Below are positions 7,784 through 15,766 of a stretch of 26,707 nucleotides of DNA, one piece after another. The stretch spans positions 1-26,707 of the forward strand of contig JAVVFH010000021.1 in NCBI GenBank assembly GCA_032250585.1. Direction: 5' to 3'. Position 1 is the stretch's first letter; each line of letters opens with the position of its first letter. The position numbers were made by a program, and so were the translations under genes. This stretch comes from JAVVFH01 sp032250585. GTDB taxonomy: Bacteria; Pseudomonadota; Gammaproteobacteria; Xanthomonadales; SZUA-36. The notes beneath the pieces were generated by a model that saw only the letters and a list, made by a program, of their open reading frames with translations, was not told the origin of the DNA and did not search any database.

Positions 7784-8140
7784 TCGGCCTCCATTTATGG
7801 GGGTGGTCGGACGGGTTGACGGCCGTTTCGATGCCGGCTTGCTGCTGTCTAATTACAGCCCGGCGCGAATCGTCAACCAAAAAACTCGCTCGAAGCTAGC
7901 AAAATGTTTTCGGAATCCGAACAATTTTTTAACCTTCAATTGACCTATGTCTTGAAAACAGGAGTTTTTTCTTGAAAAGAATTCGACTCGATTCACCCAC
8001 TTGGTTGATCTGCTGCACCCATCATGCGAAAAATTTCATCTGCCGGAGAGGCTGGGTTGCGCGCCAGCGCTCAGGTTACGGACGCGGGCTGGTGAGCATG
8101 AGTGCTTTCTGCCAAAAAATGTCGAACCCGCCCCGGAGCA
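7784..8140. other. Non-coding gap between divergent receptors, AT-rich with repeats
   Basis: No convincing gene lies here. The stretch 7909-7980 is AT-rich compared with its neighbours. It contains a perfect 13-base palindrome (TTCGGAATCCGAA, 7909-7921) and two copies of TCTTGAAAA (7950-7958 and 7970-7978) spaced 20 bases apart, about two helical turns. A smaller inverted repeat, GCTGT/ACAGC, is at 7844-7859. These are candidate regulator sites for the two receptor promoters. The 8001-8255 part reads open in the receptor-2 frame but lacks coding character and lies upstream of a clear signal peptide start. Confidence 0.5.
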
Positions 8141-8141
8141 T

Positions 8142-8168
8142 TTGACCGACAGGCCAAGTCGCTATAAT
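8142..8168 (+). promoter_or_regulatory. Sigma-70-type promoter for receptor 2 and probably the amine operon
   Basis: TTGACC (8142-8147) and a perfect TATAAT (8163-8168) are separated by 15 bases; shifting the first box by one gives 16. Transcription would start near 8175, leaving a leader of about 80 bases before the ATG at 8256. The short spacer is sub-optimal, which suits an activator-dependent promoter. Confidence 0.55.
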
Positions 8169-8255
8169 GTTAAAGTAATTCAAAATAGGGTTCTAATAAT
8201 CCGATTTGTGTATTACGATCGGTCACAGGCTTGGTCAACTGAGGAGAAAGCGAGA

Positions 8256-10439
8256 ATGAAATCTGGAATATATTTTGCTTCGGATTGGAAATGTGGGCCT
8301 GTTTTGTGTCTGTTGGTGCTTCTGATCGGAAGCATCGGATTGAGCACAGCACTCATGGCCCAGTCACGTGTTCTCGAAGAGATCATCGTGACCGCGCAGA
8401 AACGCGAGCAAAGCCTGCAGGATACGGCGGTTTCCATCACCGCGTTCTCGGGTGACGCCATCCGGCAGCTGAATCTCACGGACAGCATCGAGGTCGCGGG
8501 CCAGACACCGAATTTCAGTGTCGGCACGCCGGTCGGTGCGGGCAACAATCCGTCGATCGTTTTGCGCGGGGTAGGGCTGAATGACTTCAATGACAACAAC
8601 GAGAGCAATATCGCGGTCTACGTCGATGAAATTTACCAGAGCGCCATGGCGGGGCTCACCTTCCAGATGTTCGATATGGAACGGGTCGAAGTGCTGCGCG
8701 GTCCGCAGGGCACGCTCTACGGGCGCAACGCGACCGGCGGCCTGGTGCATTACGTAACCCGGCAGCCCACCAGTGAATTCGACATGTACGGCGATCTGAC
8801 TTTTGGCCGTCACAGCCAGGTGAAATTCGAAGGCGCCGTGGGCGGCGGTACGGAAACCGTGATGGCCCGCCTGGCCGTGGCCGGCAATAACCACGACGGC
8901 TATGTCGACAATCGCGTCGGTGAGGACCCGAACGATGCCGACAACATCGCCGTGCGCGGGAAACTGCTGTTCGTGCTCTCCGACCAATGGTCATTGCTGC
9001 TCAATGGTCATTATTCGGATTCCGACGCGTTGGCGGCGGCCTACCAGCACCAGGGCACGGCCGGTGACGGTTTCGACTTCTTCGGCTACAAAGATACGGA
9101 CAACGATGTCTGGGCCGGCGATTACGATCGTGTCGGGCCCTTGAAAATAGAGAACTCCGGCGGTTTTGTAGAACTGAACTGGCAGGGTGATGTCCTCGGC
9201 ATGAAATGGATCACCGGCGTGGAGAACGTGGACAAGTTTCACCAGGAAGATACCGATGCCGGCAACGTGGATTTCGGCGCGGGTTCGCTGGTGCGGCCCA
9301 CTTTCTCGGCCGAAACCGACCAGGTGACATCGGAACTCCGCTTTTTCGGCAGCTCCGATAAACTGAACTGGGTGGCCGGGCTCTATTATTTCGACAACGA
9401 CGTCGACGGTTCGGGCACGCGCCTGGACCTCAGCGGGCTGTTCGATGTTGATTTTCAGGTCGACTACCAGCAGGATACGACGTCCTACGCCGCCTTCGGC
9501 CAGGTCGATTACCGCCTGAATGACCGCTGGGAACTGACGGGCGGTCTGCGTTACACGGACGAGGAAAAGGACTTCGTCTACATCAACCGGGAAGTCAATT
9601 TTGACGCTTTCGTCTACGAATTTTCACCGGCGACCGCGGGCGATCTTGCCAGTCAGAGTGAGGAAGTCCTGTCGGGCAAAGTCGGTATCAATTTCAACGC
9701 CAGTGACGACATGATGCTGTTCGGCAGTGTGTCGACATCATTCAAGAGCGGCGGTTTCAACTCGGGTTTTCTCGATCCCTCGCTGGACCTGGCTAACCTG
9801 CCGTTCGACAAGGAAGACCTCATTTCCTACGAAGTCGGCCTGAAATCAACCCTCGCAGGCGGGCGGGTGCGGTTCAACGCCACGGCCTTTTATTACGACT
9901 ACAAGGATTTGCAGGCCCTGACCTTCGAGGGCGTCAGTTCGTTCATCAGCAATGCCTCGGATGCCAGCATCACCGGCGCCGAATTCGAGTTGATCGCCAA
10001 CCCGACCGATGCACTGGAACTCAGCATGGGCCTGGGTCTGCTGGATGCCGAGGCCGACGGCATCGGCCTGCCGGACGGCAGCGTACTGGAAAACCGCAAC
10101 CTGGTGCTGGCTCCGGATGTGCAATTCAACGCCCTTGGTCGTTACACCATCCCGTTCGGCGAAAGCGCGCTGATACTGCAGCTGGACACACACTATTCGG
10201 ACGAAGTATTTTTTGATATCGCCAACCAGGATATCGCGCGTCAGAGTTCGTACTGGGTGTGGAACGGATCGATCAGTTACCGCTTCAATGAGCATTTCGA
10301 CGTTTCCGTTTGGGGCAAGAACCTGTTTGAAAAAGAGTACAAAGTCTATACTTTCGACTTCAGCGATTTCTTCGGCCTGAATCAGCAGATGTACGGCCCG
10401 CCCCGCTGGTATGGCGTGACCCTGCGCTACCAGTACTAG
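8256..10439 (+). CDS. TonB-dependent outer-membrane receptor 2
   Basis: 727 residues. The frame is open from 8001, but the ATG at 8256 is preceded by GAGGAGAAAG and begins a clear Sec signal (hydrophobic core, then MAQS), so the longer form is rejected. The plug opens with EEIIVTAQKREQSLQDT and contains RVEVLRGPQGTLYGRN. The barrel ends in YGVTLRYQY with a terminal aromatic residue. It is closely related in layout to receptor 1. The aldehyde dehydrogenase gene follows after 96 bases with no clear terminator, so it may be the first gene of the amine-degradation transcript and import its substrate or a related ligand (inference). The ligand is unknown. Confidence 0.92.
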   Translation: MKSGIYFASDWKCGPVLCLLVLLIGSIGLSTALMAQSRVLEEIIVTAQKREQSLQDTAVSITAFSGDAIRQLNLTDSIEVAGQTPNFSVGTPVGAGNNPSIVLRGVGLNDFNDNNESNIAVYVDEIYQSAMAGLTFQMFDMERVEVLRGPQGTLYGRNATGGLVHYVTRQPTSEFDMYGDLTFGRHSQVKFEGAVGGGTETVMARLAVAGNNHDGYVDNRVGEDPNDADNIAVRGKLLFVLSDQWSLLLNGHYSDSDALAAAYQHQGTAGDGFDFFGYKDTDNDVWAGDYDRVGPLKIENSGGFVELNWQGDVLGMKWITGVENVDKFHQEDTDAGNVDFGAGSLVRPTFSAETDQVTSELRFFGSSDKLNWVAGLYYFDNDVDGSGTRLDLSGLFDVDFQVDYQQDTTSYAAFGQVDYRLNDRWELTGGLRYTDEEKDFVYINREVNFDAFVYEFSPATAGDLASQSEEVLSGKVGINFNASDDMMLFGSVSTSFKSGGFNSGFLDPSLDLANLPFDKEDLISYEVGLKSTLAGGRVRFNATAFYYDYKDLQALTFEGVSSFISNASDASITGAEFELIANPTDALELSMGLGLLDAEADGIGLPDGSVLENRNLVLAPDVQFNALGRYTIPFGESALILQLDTHYSDEVFFDIANQDIARQSSYWVWNGSISYRFNEHFDVSVWGKNLFEKEYKVYTFDFSDFFGLNQQMYGPPRWYGVTLRYQY

Positions 10440-10492
10440 TTTGACTGATGTCATGTTCGTACTGGTACTGACAGGACTCGAAATCAAAACCC

Positions 10493-10519
10493 GTCGGCGC
10501 GGCATCCCACCGCGCCGAC
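10493..10519 (+). promoter_or_regulatory. Perfect hairpin between receptor 2 and the aldehyde dehydrogenase
   Basis: A 10-base perfect stem (10493-10502 with 10510-10519) with a 7-base loop and no T tract. It ends five bases before the GGAG of the dehydrogenase. It is more likely an mRNA processing or stability element that sets different expression levels on the two sides than a rho-independent terminator. Confidence 0.5.
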
Positions 10520-10535
10520 ACCACGGAGTAAGTGA

Positions 10536-12053
10536 ATGGCTGCTGTAGAAAATGACGTGTTGAATCAATACACCTTGCTGGACAGAACCCGCTCTTTCGT
10601 CGCGGGCAAACACCAGTTGGTGATCGGCGGTGAGCGATTGGACGCGGCGTCGGGCGAGACGCTCGATGTTTTCGATCCTGCGTCTGCGACGGTTATCGCG
10701 CAGGTGCCGGCGGCGGACAAAGCCGATGTCGACAAGGCCGTTGCCGCGGCGCGCCAGGCCCTGGAGGCCGGCGAATGGTCGAAGCTCAAACCGGTGCACC
10801 GGGAAAAGCTGCTGTTGAAACTGGGCGATCTGCTCGAAGCGAACGCTGAGGAACTGGCGCAGATCGACTCGCTGGACAACGGTAAGTCCGCCATGATCGC
10901 CCAAATGGTCGATCTCGGCATGGCGATCGACTACACGCGCTACATGGCCGGTTGGGCCACCAAGATCGAAGGGGCCACGATCAACGTGTCGATGCCGGCG
11001 TTCCCCGACGCCGAGTGGTTTGCCTACACGCGCAAAGAGCCGGTCGGTGTCGTCGGGGCTATCGTGCCCTGGAACTTCCCGCTGTTGATGGCCATCTGGA
11101 AGGTCGTGCCCGCTCTGACCGCAGGCTGCACCGTGGTCCTCAAACCGGCCGAAGAAACGCCCCTGTCGGCCTTGCGCCTGGCGCAATTGCTCGAAGAAGC
11201 CGGCTTTCCTTCAGGCGTACTCAATGTCGTGACGGGTTATGGTCACACCGCGGGCGCCGCCTTGTCTGCTCACCCCGGCATCAACAAGATCGCCTTCACT
11301 GGTTCCACCGAGGTCGGCAAGCTGATCGGCAAGGCCGCAGTCGACAACATGACGCGCATGTCGCTGGAACTGGGCGGTAAATCCCCGGTGATCGTCCTGG
11401 AAGACGCGGATATCGATACCGCGATTCAGGGCGCGGTCATGGGGATTTTCTTCAACCAGGGTGAAGTCTGTACAGCCGGCTCCCGGCTTTATACCCACAA
11501 GAGCATTTACGACCAGGTCGTGGCCGGCGTGGCCGCGGCCGCGGAAGGAATGCAGCTGGGTCCGGGCCTGGACCCGGCTTCGCAGATGGGCCCGCTGGTT
11601 TCCAGAAAACAGCAGGAACGGGTGCAGGGTTATATTGAATCGGGTATCGCCGACGGCGCGCAAGTCGCCGCGGGCGGCGATGCGTACGCGGGCTCCGGCT
11701 ACTTCGTCAAGCCGACCGTTTTATCGAACGTGCGCCCCGACATGAAATGCGTGCGGGAGGAAATCTTCGGCCCGGTGCTCGCGGCGGCACAGTTCGAAAG
11801 CATCGATGAAGTGGTCGAACTCGCCAACAGCACGCCGTACGGACTGGCGGCCAGCATCTGGTCGAACAACCTGTCCGCGGTGCAGCGGCTGATACCGAGA
11901 CTCAAGGCGGGAACGGTGTGGGTCAACAGCCATAACGTGTTGGATCCTGCCTTGCCTTTCGGCGGCTTCAAGCAGTCGGGCGTCGGGCGTGAAATGGGCA
12001 AAGACCAGGTCGAAATGTACCTGGAAACCAAATCCGTCCTGATGGCCGTGTAA
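10536..12053 (+). CDS. NAD(P)-dependent aldehyde dehydrogenase, probably phenylacetaldehyde dehydrogenase
   Basis: 505 residues, full length for the ALDH superfamily. Catalytic residues are visible: Asn180 in PWNFPL, Glu278 in ELGGKSP and Cys312 in QGEVCTAGS. The glycine motif FTGSTEVG (about 254-261) binds the cofactor. GGAG lies seven bases before the ATG. The sequence is of the FeaB/PadA/StyD type. It lies directly upstream of a TTQ amine dehydrogenase, which makes aldehydes in the periplasm, and near the phenylacetate genes. The likely reaction is therefore phenylacetaldehyde to phenylacetate in the cytoplasm. Other aryl or aliphatic aldehydes are possible. There is no signal peptide, so the aldehyde must cross the inner membrane. 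Confidence 0.88.
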   Translation: MAAVENDVLNQYTLLDRTRSFVAGKHQLVIGGERLDAASGETLDVFDPASATVIAQVPAADKADVDKAVAAARQALEAGEWSKLKPVHREKLLLKLGDLLEANAEELAQIDSLDNGKSAMIAQMVDLGMAIDYTRYMAGWATKIEGATINVSMPAFPDAEWFAYTRKEPVGVVGAIVPWNFPLLMAIWKVVPALTAGCTVVLKPAEETPLSALRLAQLLEEAGFPSGVLNVVTGYGHTAGAALSAHPGINKIAFTGSTEVGKLIGKAAVDNMTRMSLELGGKSPVIVLEDADIDTAIQGAVMGIFFNQGEVCTAGSRLYTHKSIYDQVVAGVAAAAEGMQLGPGLDPASQMGPLVSRKQQERVQGYIESGIADGAQVAAGGDAYAGSGYFVKPTVLSNVRPDMKCVREEIFGPVLAAAQFESIDEVVELANSTPYGLAASIWSNNLSAVQRLIPRLKAGTVWVNSHNVLDPALPFGGFKQSGVGREMGKDQVEMYLETKSVLMAV

Positions 12054-12095
12054 TCTCCCTTTCATCGAGATTAGCCTGAACGGGTAGGTGAGCTT

Positions 12096-13232
12096 ATGTT
12101 GCGAAAATTAATTGTCCCTGTCTGTCTGCTGCTGCAGTCCACCGTCGGGTTCGCCGAGATCGAGCGCGAAAGTTTGCCGGAATCACGCGTTTTGCCCGGT
12201 CCCAGCCCGCATTGGGTGTGGGTCAGTGACATGGCCTTTCACAACATGCCGGACGGTAAGGTCTACCTGGTCGATGGCGACAGCGGGAAGTTCCTGGGCA
12301 TGTTGAGCGGCGGCCTGGGTTTCACCGCGCTGGAACTGCCGGCGGACTACTCGCAGATCTACTCCCCGGAGACCTATTTCTCCCGCGGCAGCCGCGGCGA
12401 GCGCACGGACGTGATCACTTTTTATGACCCGCGCACCCTGCAGCCGAACGGCGAGGTCATCATCCCGCCCAAGCGCCTGCAGGGCATGCCGACGCATAAT
12501 TATTCCGCCTTGACCGATGACGACCGCTTTCTGATCGTCTACAACTTCACTCCCGCGCAATCGATCAGCGTGATCGATGTCCAGGAGCGCCGCCTGGTCG
12601 GGGAGACCGAAACAGCCGGCTGCGCGTTGGTGCTGCCGTCGGGCAATCGCCGTTTTCAGATGATGTGCGGTGACGGTTCGCTGCTGACGGTCACACTGAA
12701 CGACGCGGGTGAGGTGACCAACAAGCAGCGCAATGAGCCGTTTTTCGACCCGAATGACGATTGGGTAACGGAAAAGGCAGTGCGCTGGGGCGACACCTGG
12801 GTTTTTGTTTCCTACCTGGGCACTGTCTATCCGGTCGACGTGTCGGGGGATCGGCCCAGGCCCGGCAAGACCTGGTCGCTGTTCAGCGAAGAGGAAAAGC
12901 AGGCCTCGTGGCGCCCGGGTGGCATCCAGCACCTGGCCGTCCACCTGACCAGCGACAAACTCTATGCCCTGGTGCACCAGGGTCAGGACGGCACGCACAA
13001 GGACCCGGGTCAGGACGTATGGGTTTACGATCTGAAGACGCAGAAGAAACTGCAGGAAATCAAGCTCGAAAAGCTGTCGAGCGCTATCCAGGTCAGCAAG
13101 GATAAGGCGCCTTTGCTGTTTTCGGTTTTCATCGGCAATCCGGCACTGGATGTGTACGATGCGCTGAGTGGCGAGTATCTGCGCAGTGTCGATGAGATCG
13201 GCATGACGCCCACCGTGCTGCAGACACCTTGA
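12096..13232 (+). CDS. aauB: Aromatic/aralkylamine dehydrogenase large (heavy) subunit
   Basis: 378 residues with a Sec signal (MLRKL, hydrophobic core, cleavage after GFA). The mature part has the repeated blade pattern of the seven-bladed beta-propeller MauB/AauB family; recognisable stretches include the YFSRGSRGERTD blade and HQGQDGTHKDPG loop. It forms an alpha2-beta2 complex with the TTQ-bearing small subunit in the periplasm and shapes the substrate pocket. The order large subunit, MauE, MauD, small subunit is the same as in the Alcaligenes aauBEDA and the core of methylotroph mau clusters. The adjacent aldehyde dehydrogenase and paa genes favour aromatic amines over methylamine. GGTAGGTGA precedes the start. 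Confidence 0.88.
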   Translation: MLRKLIVPVCLLLQSTVGFAEIERESLPESRVLPGPSPHWVWVSDMAFHNMPDGKVYLVDGDSGKFLGMLSGGLGFTALELPADYSQIYSPETYFSRGSRGERTDVITFYDPRTLQPNGEVIIPPKRLQGMPTHNYSALTDDDRFLIVYNFTPAQSISVIDVQERRLVGETETAGCALVLPSGNRRFQMMCGDGSLLTVTLNDAGEVTNKQRNEPFFDPNDDWVTEKAVRWGDTWVFVSYLGTVYPVDVSGDRPRPGKTWSLFSEEEKQASWRPGGIQHLAVHLTSDKLYALVHQGQDGTHKDPGQDVWVYDLKTQKKLQEIKLEKLSSAIQVSKDKAPLLFSVFIGNPALDVYDALSGEYLRSVDEIGMTPTVLQTP

Positions 13233-13251
13233 GGAACGTGACCCCCGCTCA

Positions 13252-13788
13252 ATGGATCCGGTGATCACAATCAGCATCAGCGTTTGCATGTCCCTGCTGT
13301 TCGGCATGGCGGCAGTGCATAAACTCCGCGCGCCGGCTGTTTTCAGGTCGGCCATGGATCAGTACCGCCTGCTGCCAACACGCTGGTCCGGCCTGGCCGC
13401 GGTACTGCTCGCGGCCGCCGAAGCGCTGGCGGCGCTGCTGGTTCTGGTTCCGGGCACACGGGCGGCCGGGTTTGCGGCCATGGCCGCGCTGCTGCTGGTA
13501 TACACGGCCGGCATTGCCATCAACCTTTACCGGGGCAGGCGCGATATCGATTGTGGCTGCAGCGGTCCGGCCTCGAGGCAGCCGCTGTCCGGCTGGCTGG
13601 TGCTGAGAAACCTGGCACTGCTGGGGCTGGTTGCGCTGGCCGGGCAGGCGGGCACCGCCCGGGCGTTGAACTGGCTGGACGGGCTCGTGATCCTGTTCAC
13701 GGTGTTGATTGCCGGCGGACTCTACCTGGGCATGAATCAATTGCTGGCGCAGGCACCGCGCATGGCCCGGCTGCGGAGCGGTGCATGA
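13252..13788 (+). CDS. aauE: MauE-type membrane protein for amine dehydrogenase small-subunit maturation
   Basis: 178 residues with about four hydrophobic helices. Motifs of the MauE family are visible: HKLR near the first helix (about residues 23-26), the YRLLP segment, and DCGCSG with Cys101 and Cys103. MauE works with MauD to form the many disulfides of the small subunit and is required for its stability in methylotrophs. It lies 19 bases after the large-subunit gene; the Shine-Dalgarno site before its ATG is weak. It overlaps the next gene by four bases (ATGA). Confidence 0.87.
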   Translation: MDPVITISISVCMSLLFGMAAVHKLRAPAVFRSAMDQYRLLPTRWSGLAAVLLAAAEALAALLVLVPGTRAAGFAAMAALLLVYTAGIAINLYRGRRDIDCGCSGPASRQPLSGWLVLRNLALLGLVALAGQAGTARALNWLDGLVILFTVLIAGGLYLGMNQLLAQAPRMARLRSGA

Positions 13789-14399
13789 CCAATACGCTGA
13801 TCATTTCCAATATCATCCTGTGGGTGCTGGTGCTGGTGCTGGTGGCAGTCGTGTTCGCACTGATTCGCCAGATCGGCGTTTTGTACGAACGCGTGGCTCC
13901 GGCCGGTGCGCTGATGACCGGAAACGGCCTGAAAGCCGGCGAGAAAATGCCCGTTTTCGACCTGAAGACCGTGGCCGGCCAGGCGCTGCGGATTGGCGGC
14001 GGGCGCGATGACGGGAAAAGCACTTTGCTGTTTTTTCTGTCGCCCAGCTGCCCGATCTGCAAAACCCTGATTCCCGTGCTGCAGGCCATGCGCAAAAGCG
14101 AAGCGAACTGGCTGGAAATCGTGCTCGCCAGCGACGGTGACGAGAACGAGCACCGTGAGTGGTTGCGGCAGCAGGAGCTCGAATCCTGGCTCTACGTGCT
14201 GTCACCCCAGCTGGGGATGACGATCCAGGTCGCCAAGTTGCCGTTCGCGGCGCTGATCGATGAAAATGGCATCCTGTGCGCGCGGGGCCTGGTCAACAGC
14301 CGGGAACACATAGAAAGCCTGTTTGAGGCAAAAGCGCAGGGGGTCGCCTCCATCCAGGAATACCTCAGGAAGCAGATTGACAAACAGGATGTCGCTTGA
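13785..14399 (+). CDS. aauD: MauD-type thioredoxin-fold disulfide maturation protein
   Basis: 204 residues. The start ATG overlaps the MauE stop (ATGA), so the longer frame from 13551 is rejected. An N-terminal membrane anchor (about residues 5-27) is followed by a thioredoxin-like domain with the redox motif SPSCPIC (Cys89-Pro-Ile-Cys92). MauD is the periplasm-facing partner that forms or isomerises disulfides in the TTQ small subunit. Its presence fits the 14-cysteine small subunit encoded next. It ends 15 bases before that gene. Confidence 0.88.
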   Translation: MTNTLIISNIILWVLVLVLVAVVFALIRQIGVLYERVAPAGALMTGNGLKAGEKMPVFDLKTVAGQALRIGGGRDDGKSTLLFFLSPSCPICKTLIPVLQAMRKSEANWLEIVLASDGDENEHREWLRQQELESWLYVLSPQLGMTIQVAKLPFAALIDENGILCARGLVNSREHIESLFEAKAQGVASIQEYLRKQIDKQDVA

Positions 14400-14414
14400 T
14401 CGCGGAGAAAATGC

Positions 14415-14936
14415 ATGAAATGGCTGGATAGGTTCGCAGAGAAATCAGCAAGACGGGTGGCGCGCAGCAGTTCACGCCGCAGCTTCATCGCCAAAGCAGG
14501 GACGGTGATGCTGGGCGCGGCAGCCGTTCCCCTGTTGCCGGTGGCCCGGGCAAACGACAGCTCACGTCCCCCGGCCCCGACTGAAAGCGGTGATCCCGAC
14601 AGCTGCGATTACTGGCGTTATTGCGCCATCGACGGCTATCTCTGCGGTTGCTGCGGCGGCAGCTTCAACACCTGCCCGCCGGGCACTACGATGTCGCCCA
14701 TCACCTGGCTTGGCACCTGCACCAACCCCGTGGACGGCAAGGATTACATCATTTCCTACAACGACTGTTGCGGCCAGAGCAGCTGCGGACGCTGCCTGTG
14801 TACCCGCAGCGAAGGCGACCGGCCGGTTTATCAGCCGTTTTTGTCCAATGACATCAACTGGTGCGCCGGCTCGCCGGTCGATGTTTCCTACAATTGTTCC
14901 ACTGCGGTCGTGCTGGGGCTGGCGGTGGCGGAATGA
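14415..14936 (+). CDS. aauA: TTQ-containing aromatic amine dehydrogenase small (light) subunit
   Basis: 173 residues. A Tat signal is visible at SRRSFIAK (Arg21-Arg22), so it is exported folded or partly folded. The mature part is cysteine-rich. Trp98 (SPITWLG) and Trp149 (NDINWC) lie 51 residues apart, exactly the spacing of the two tryptophans that form tryptophan tryptophylquinone in Paracoccus methylamine dehydrogenase. Asp73 and Asp117 match its catalytic/cofactor-forming aspartates by spacing. There are 14 cysteines, against 12 in the Paracoccus protein as I recall it. The enzyme oxidises primary amines to aldehydes, releasing ammonia and passing electrons to a copper protein or cytochrome c. 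The stop overlaps the next ATG. Confidence 0.92.
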   Translation: MKWLDRFAEKSARRVARSSSRRSFIAKAGTVMLGAAAVPLLPVARANDSSRPPAPTESGDPDSCDYWRYCAIDGYLCGCCGGSFNTCPPGTTMSPITWLGTCTNPVDGKDYIISYNDCCGQSSCGRCLCTRSEGDRPVYQPFLSNDINWCAGSPVDVSYNCSTAVVLGLAVAE

Positions 14937-15385
14937 AGAGCCTCCGCTGCATACGGGCCGCCACGATGACCCTGGCATCGATGCTTTGGTGCCTGCTCGC
15001 CCAGGCCGAAAGCATGTCTGAGCCGCAGATTAACTACGCACTGCATTGCCAGGGATGCCATTTGCCCGATGGCGCCGGGACGTCCGAGAAAGTGCCGGCT
15101 CTGAAAGACGAAGTGGGCCGTTTCCTGCAGGTTCCCGGCGGACGGGAATTTTTGATTCAGGTTCCAGGCACCTCACAGTCGGCGCTGACGGATGCGGAAG
15201 TAGCGGGGGTCCTCAACTGGATTCTGTACACTTTCAGCAAGAACGAATTGCCGGCCGATTTCACGCCTTATTCAACCGCGGAGGTCGCCCGTTTGCGCCG
15301 CCCGCCGCTGGCCAATGTGAGCGCGGTTCGCGAGCGCTTGATGACGAAGATTCTGGCCGGCGACGCGCGCGCATCGTTTGAATAA
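14933..15385 (+). CDS. Periplasmic monohaem c-type cytochrome of the amine operon
   Basis: 150 residues from the ATG overlapping the small-subunit stop (ATGA); the longer frame from 14861 is rejected. A Sec signal ends near AQAES. One haem site, CQGCH (Cys39, Cys42, His43), follows shortly after. The next part contains PGGREFL and VPGTSQSALTD, with LNWILY before the end. No Met is found in the usual distal-ligand region; the only Met after the haem site is near the C-terminus. Position directly after the TTQ subunit suggests an electron acceptor for the dehydrogenase, or an accessory electron carrier. It has only one haem motif, so it is not a MauG-like dihaem enzyme. Confidence 0.82.
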   Translation: MKSLRCIRAATMTLASMLWCLLAQAESMSEPQINYALHCQGCHLPDGAGTSEKVPALKDEVGRFLQVPGGREFLIQVPGTSQSALTDAEVAGVLNWILYTFSKNELPADFTPYSTAEVARLRRPPLANVSAVRERLMTKILAGDARASFE

Positions 15386-15430
15386 ATCCGCCGGTTTGCG
15401 AGCCGGGTCAAGAGACGAAAATAAAGACTG

Positions 15431-15766
15431 ATGCTACCGCAAGCCGACAGGGACATTCTCGAAAATGCCGATTTTCACCGACTGGTCGCTTTGCGCCGCT
15501 GGGTGTCGTGGTCGCTGCTACTGGCTCTGCTCGGCCTTTATCTGCTTTTCGCGCTGTTGTCCGTGCATTTCCCCGCCTTTCTGGCAAGGCCCTTCTTCGA
15601 TGACGGTATCGTTCCGATGGGGATTTTCCTCGGTTACGCGATTCTCGCCCTGACGTTTCTATTCATGCTGGCCTACGTCTGGATTGCAAACAGCGTTCTC
15701 GAACCGCTGGAGAAGAAAATCGTTGTGGATCTGGCTATTCGCACCACCGACCGCGAGCACAACTGA
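15431..15766 (+). CDS. DUF485 family small membrane protein
   Basis: 111 residues with two transmembrane helices (about residues 26-48 and 62-86), the usual size and layout of DUF485 proteins such as YjcH. These are nearly always encoded beside SSS-family solute symporters (ActP, PaaL type), as here, where the symporter start abuts its stop. Its exact role is unknown; it is thought to assist the symporter. It follows the cytochrome gene after 45 bases. Confidence 0.85.
   Translation: MLPQADRDILENADFHRLVALRRWVSWSLLLALLGLYLLFALLSVHFPAFLARPFFDDGIVPMGIFLGYAILALTFLFMLAYVWIANSVLEPLEKKIVVDLAIRTTDREHN

Noticed and set aside
8001..8255. N-terminal extension of TonB receptor 2
   Set aside because: The sequence lacks coding character, and the ATG at 8256 has a good ribosome-binding site directly followed by a proper signal peptide; a promoter also lies inside this stretch.
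9846..11186. 446-codon - strand open frame across receptor 2 and the aldehyde dehydrogenase
   Set aside because: Antisense to two well-supported genes and without recognisable motifs.
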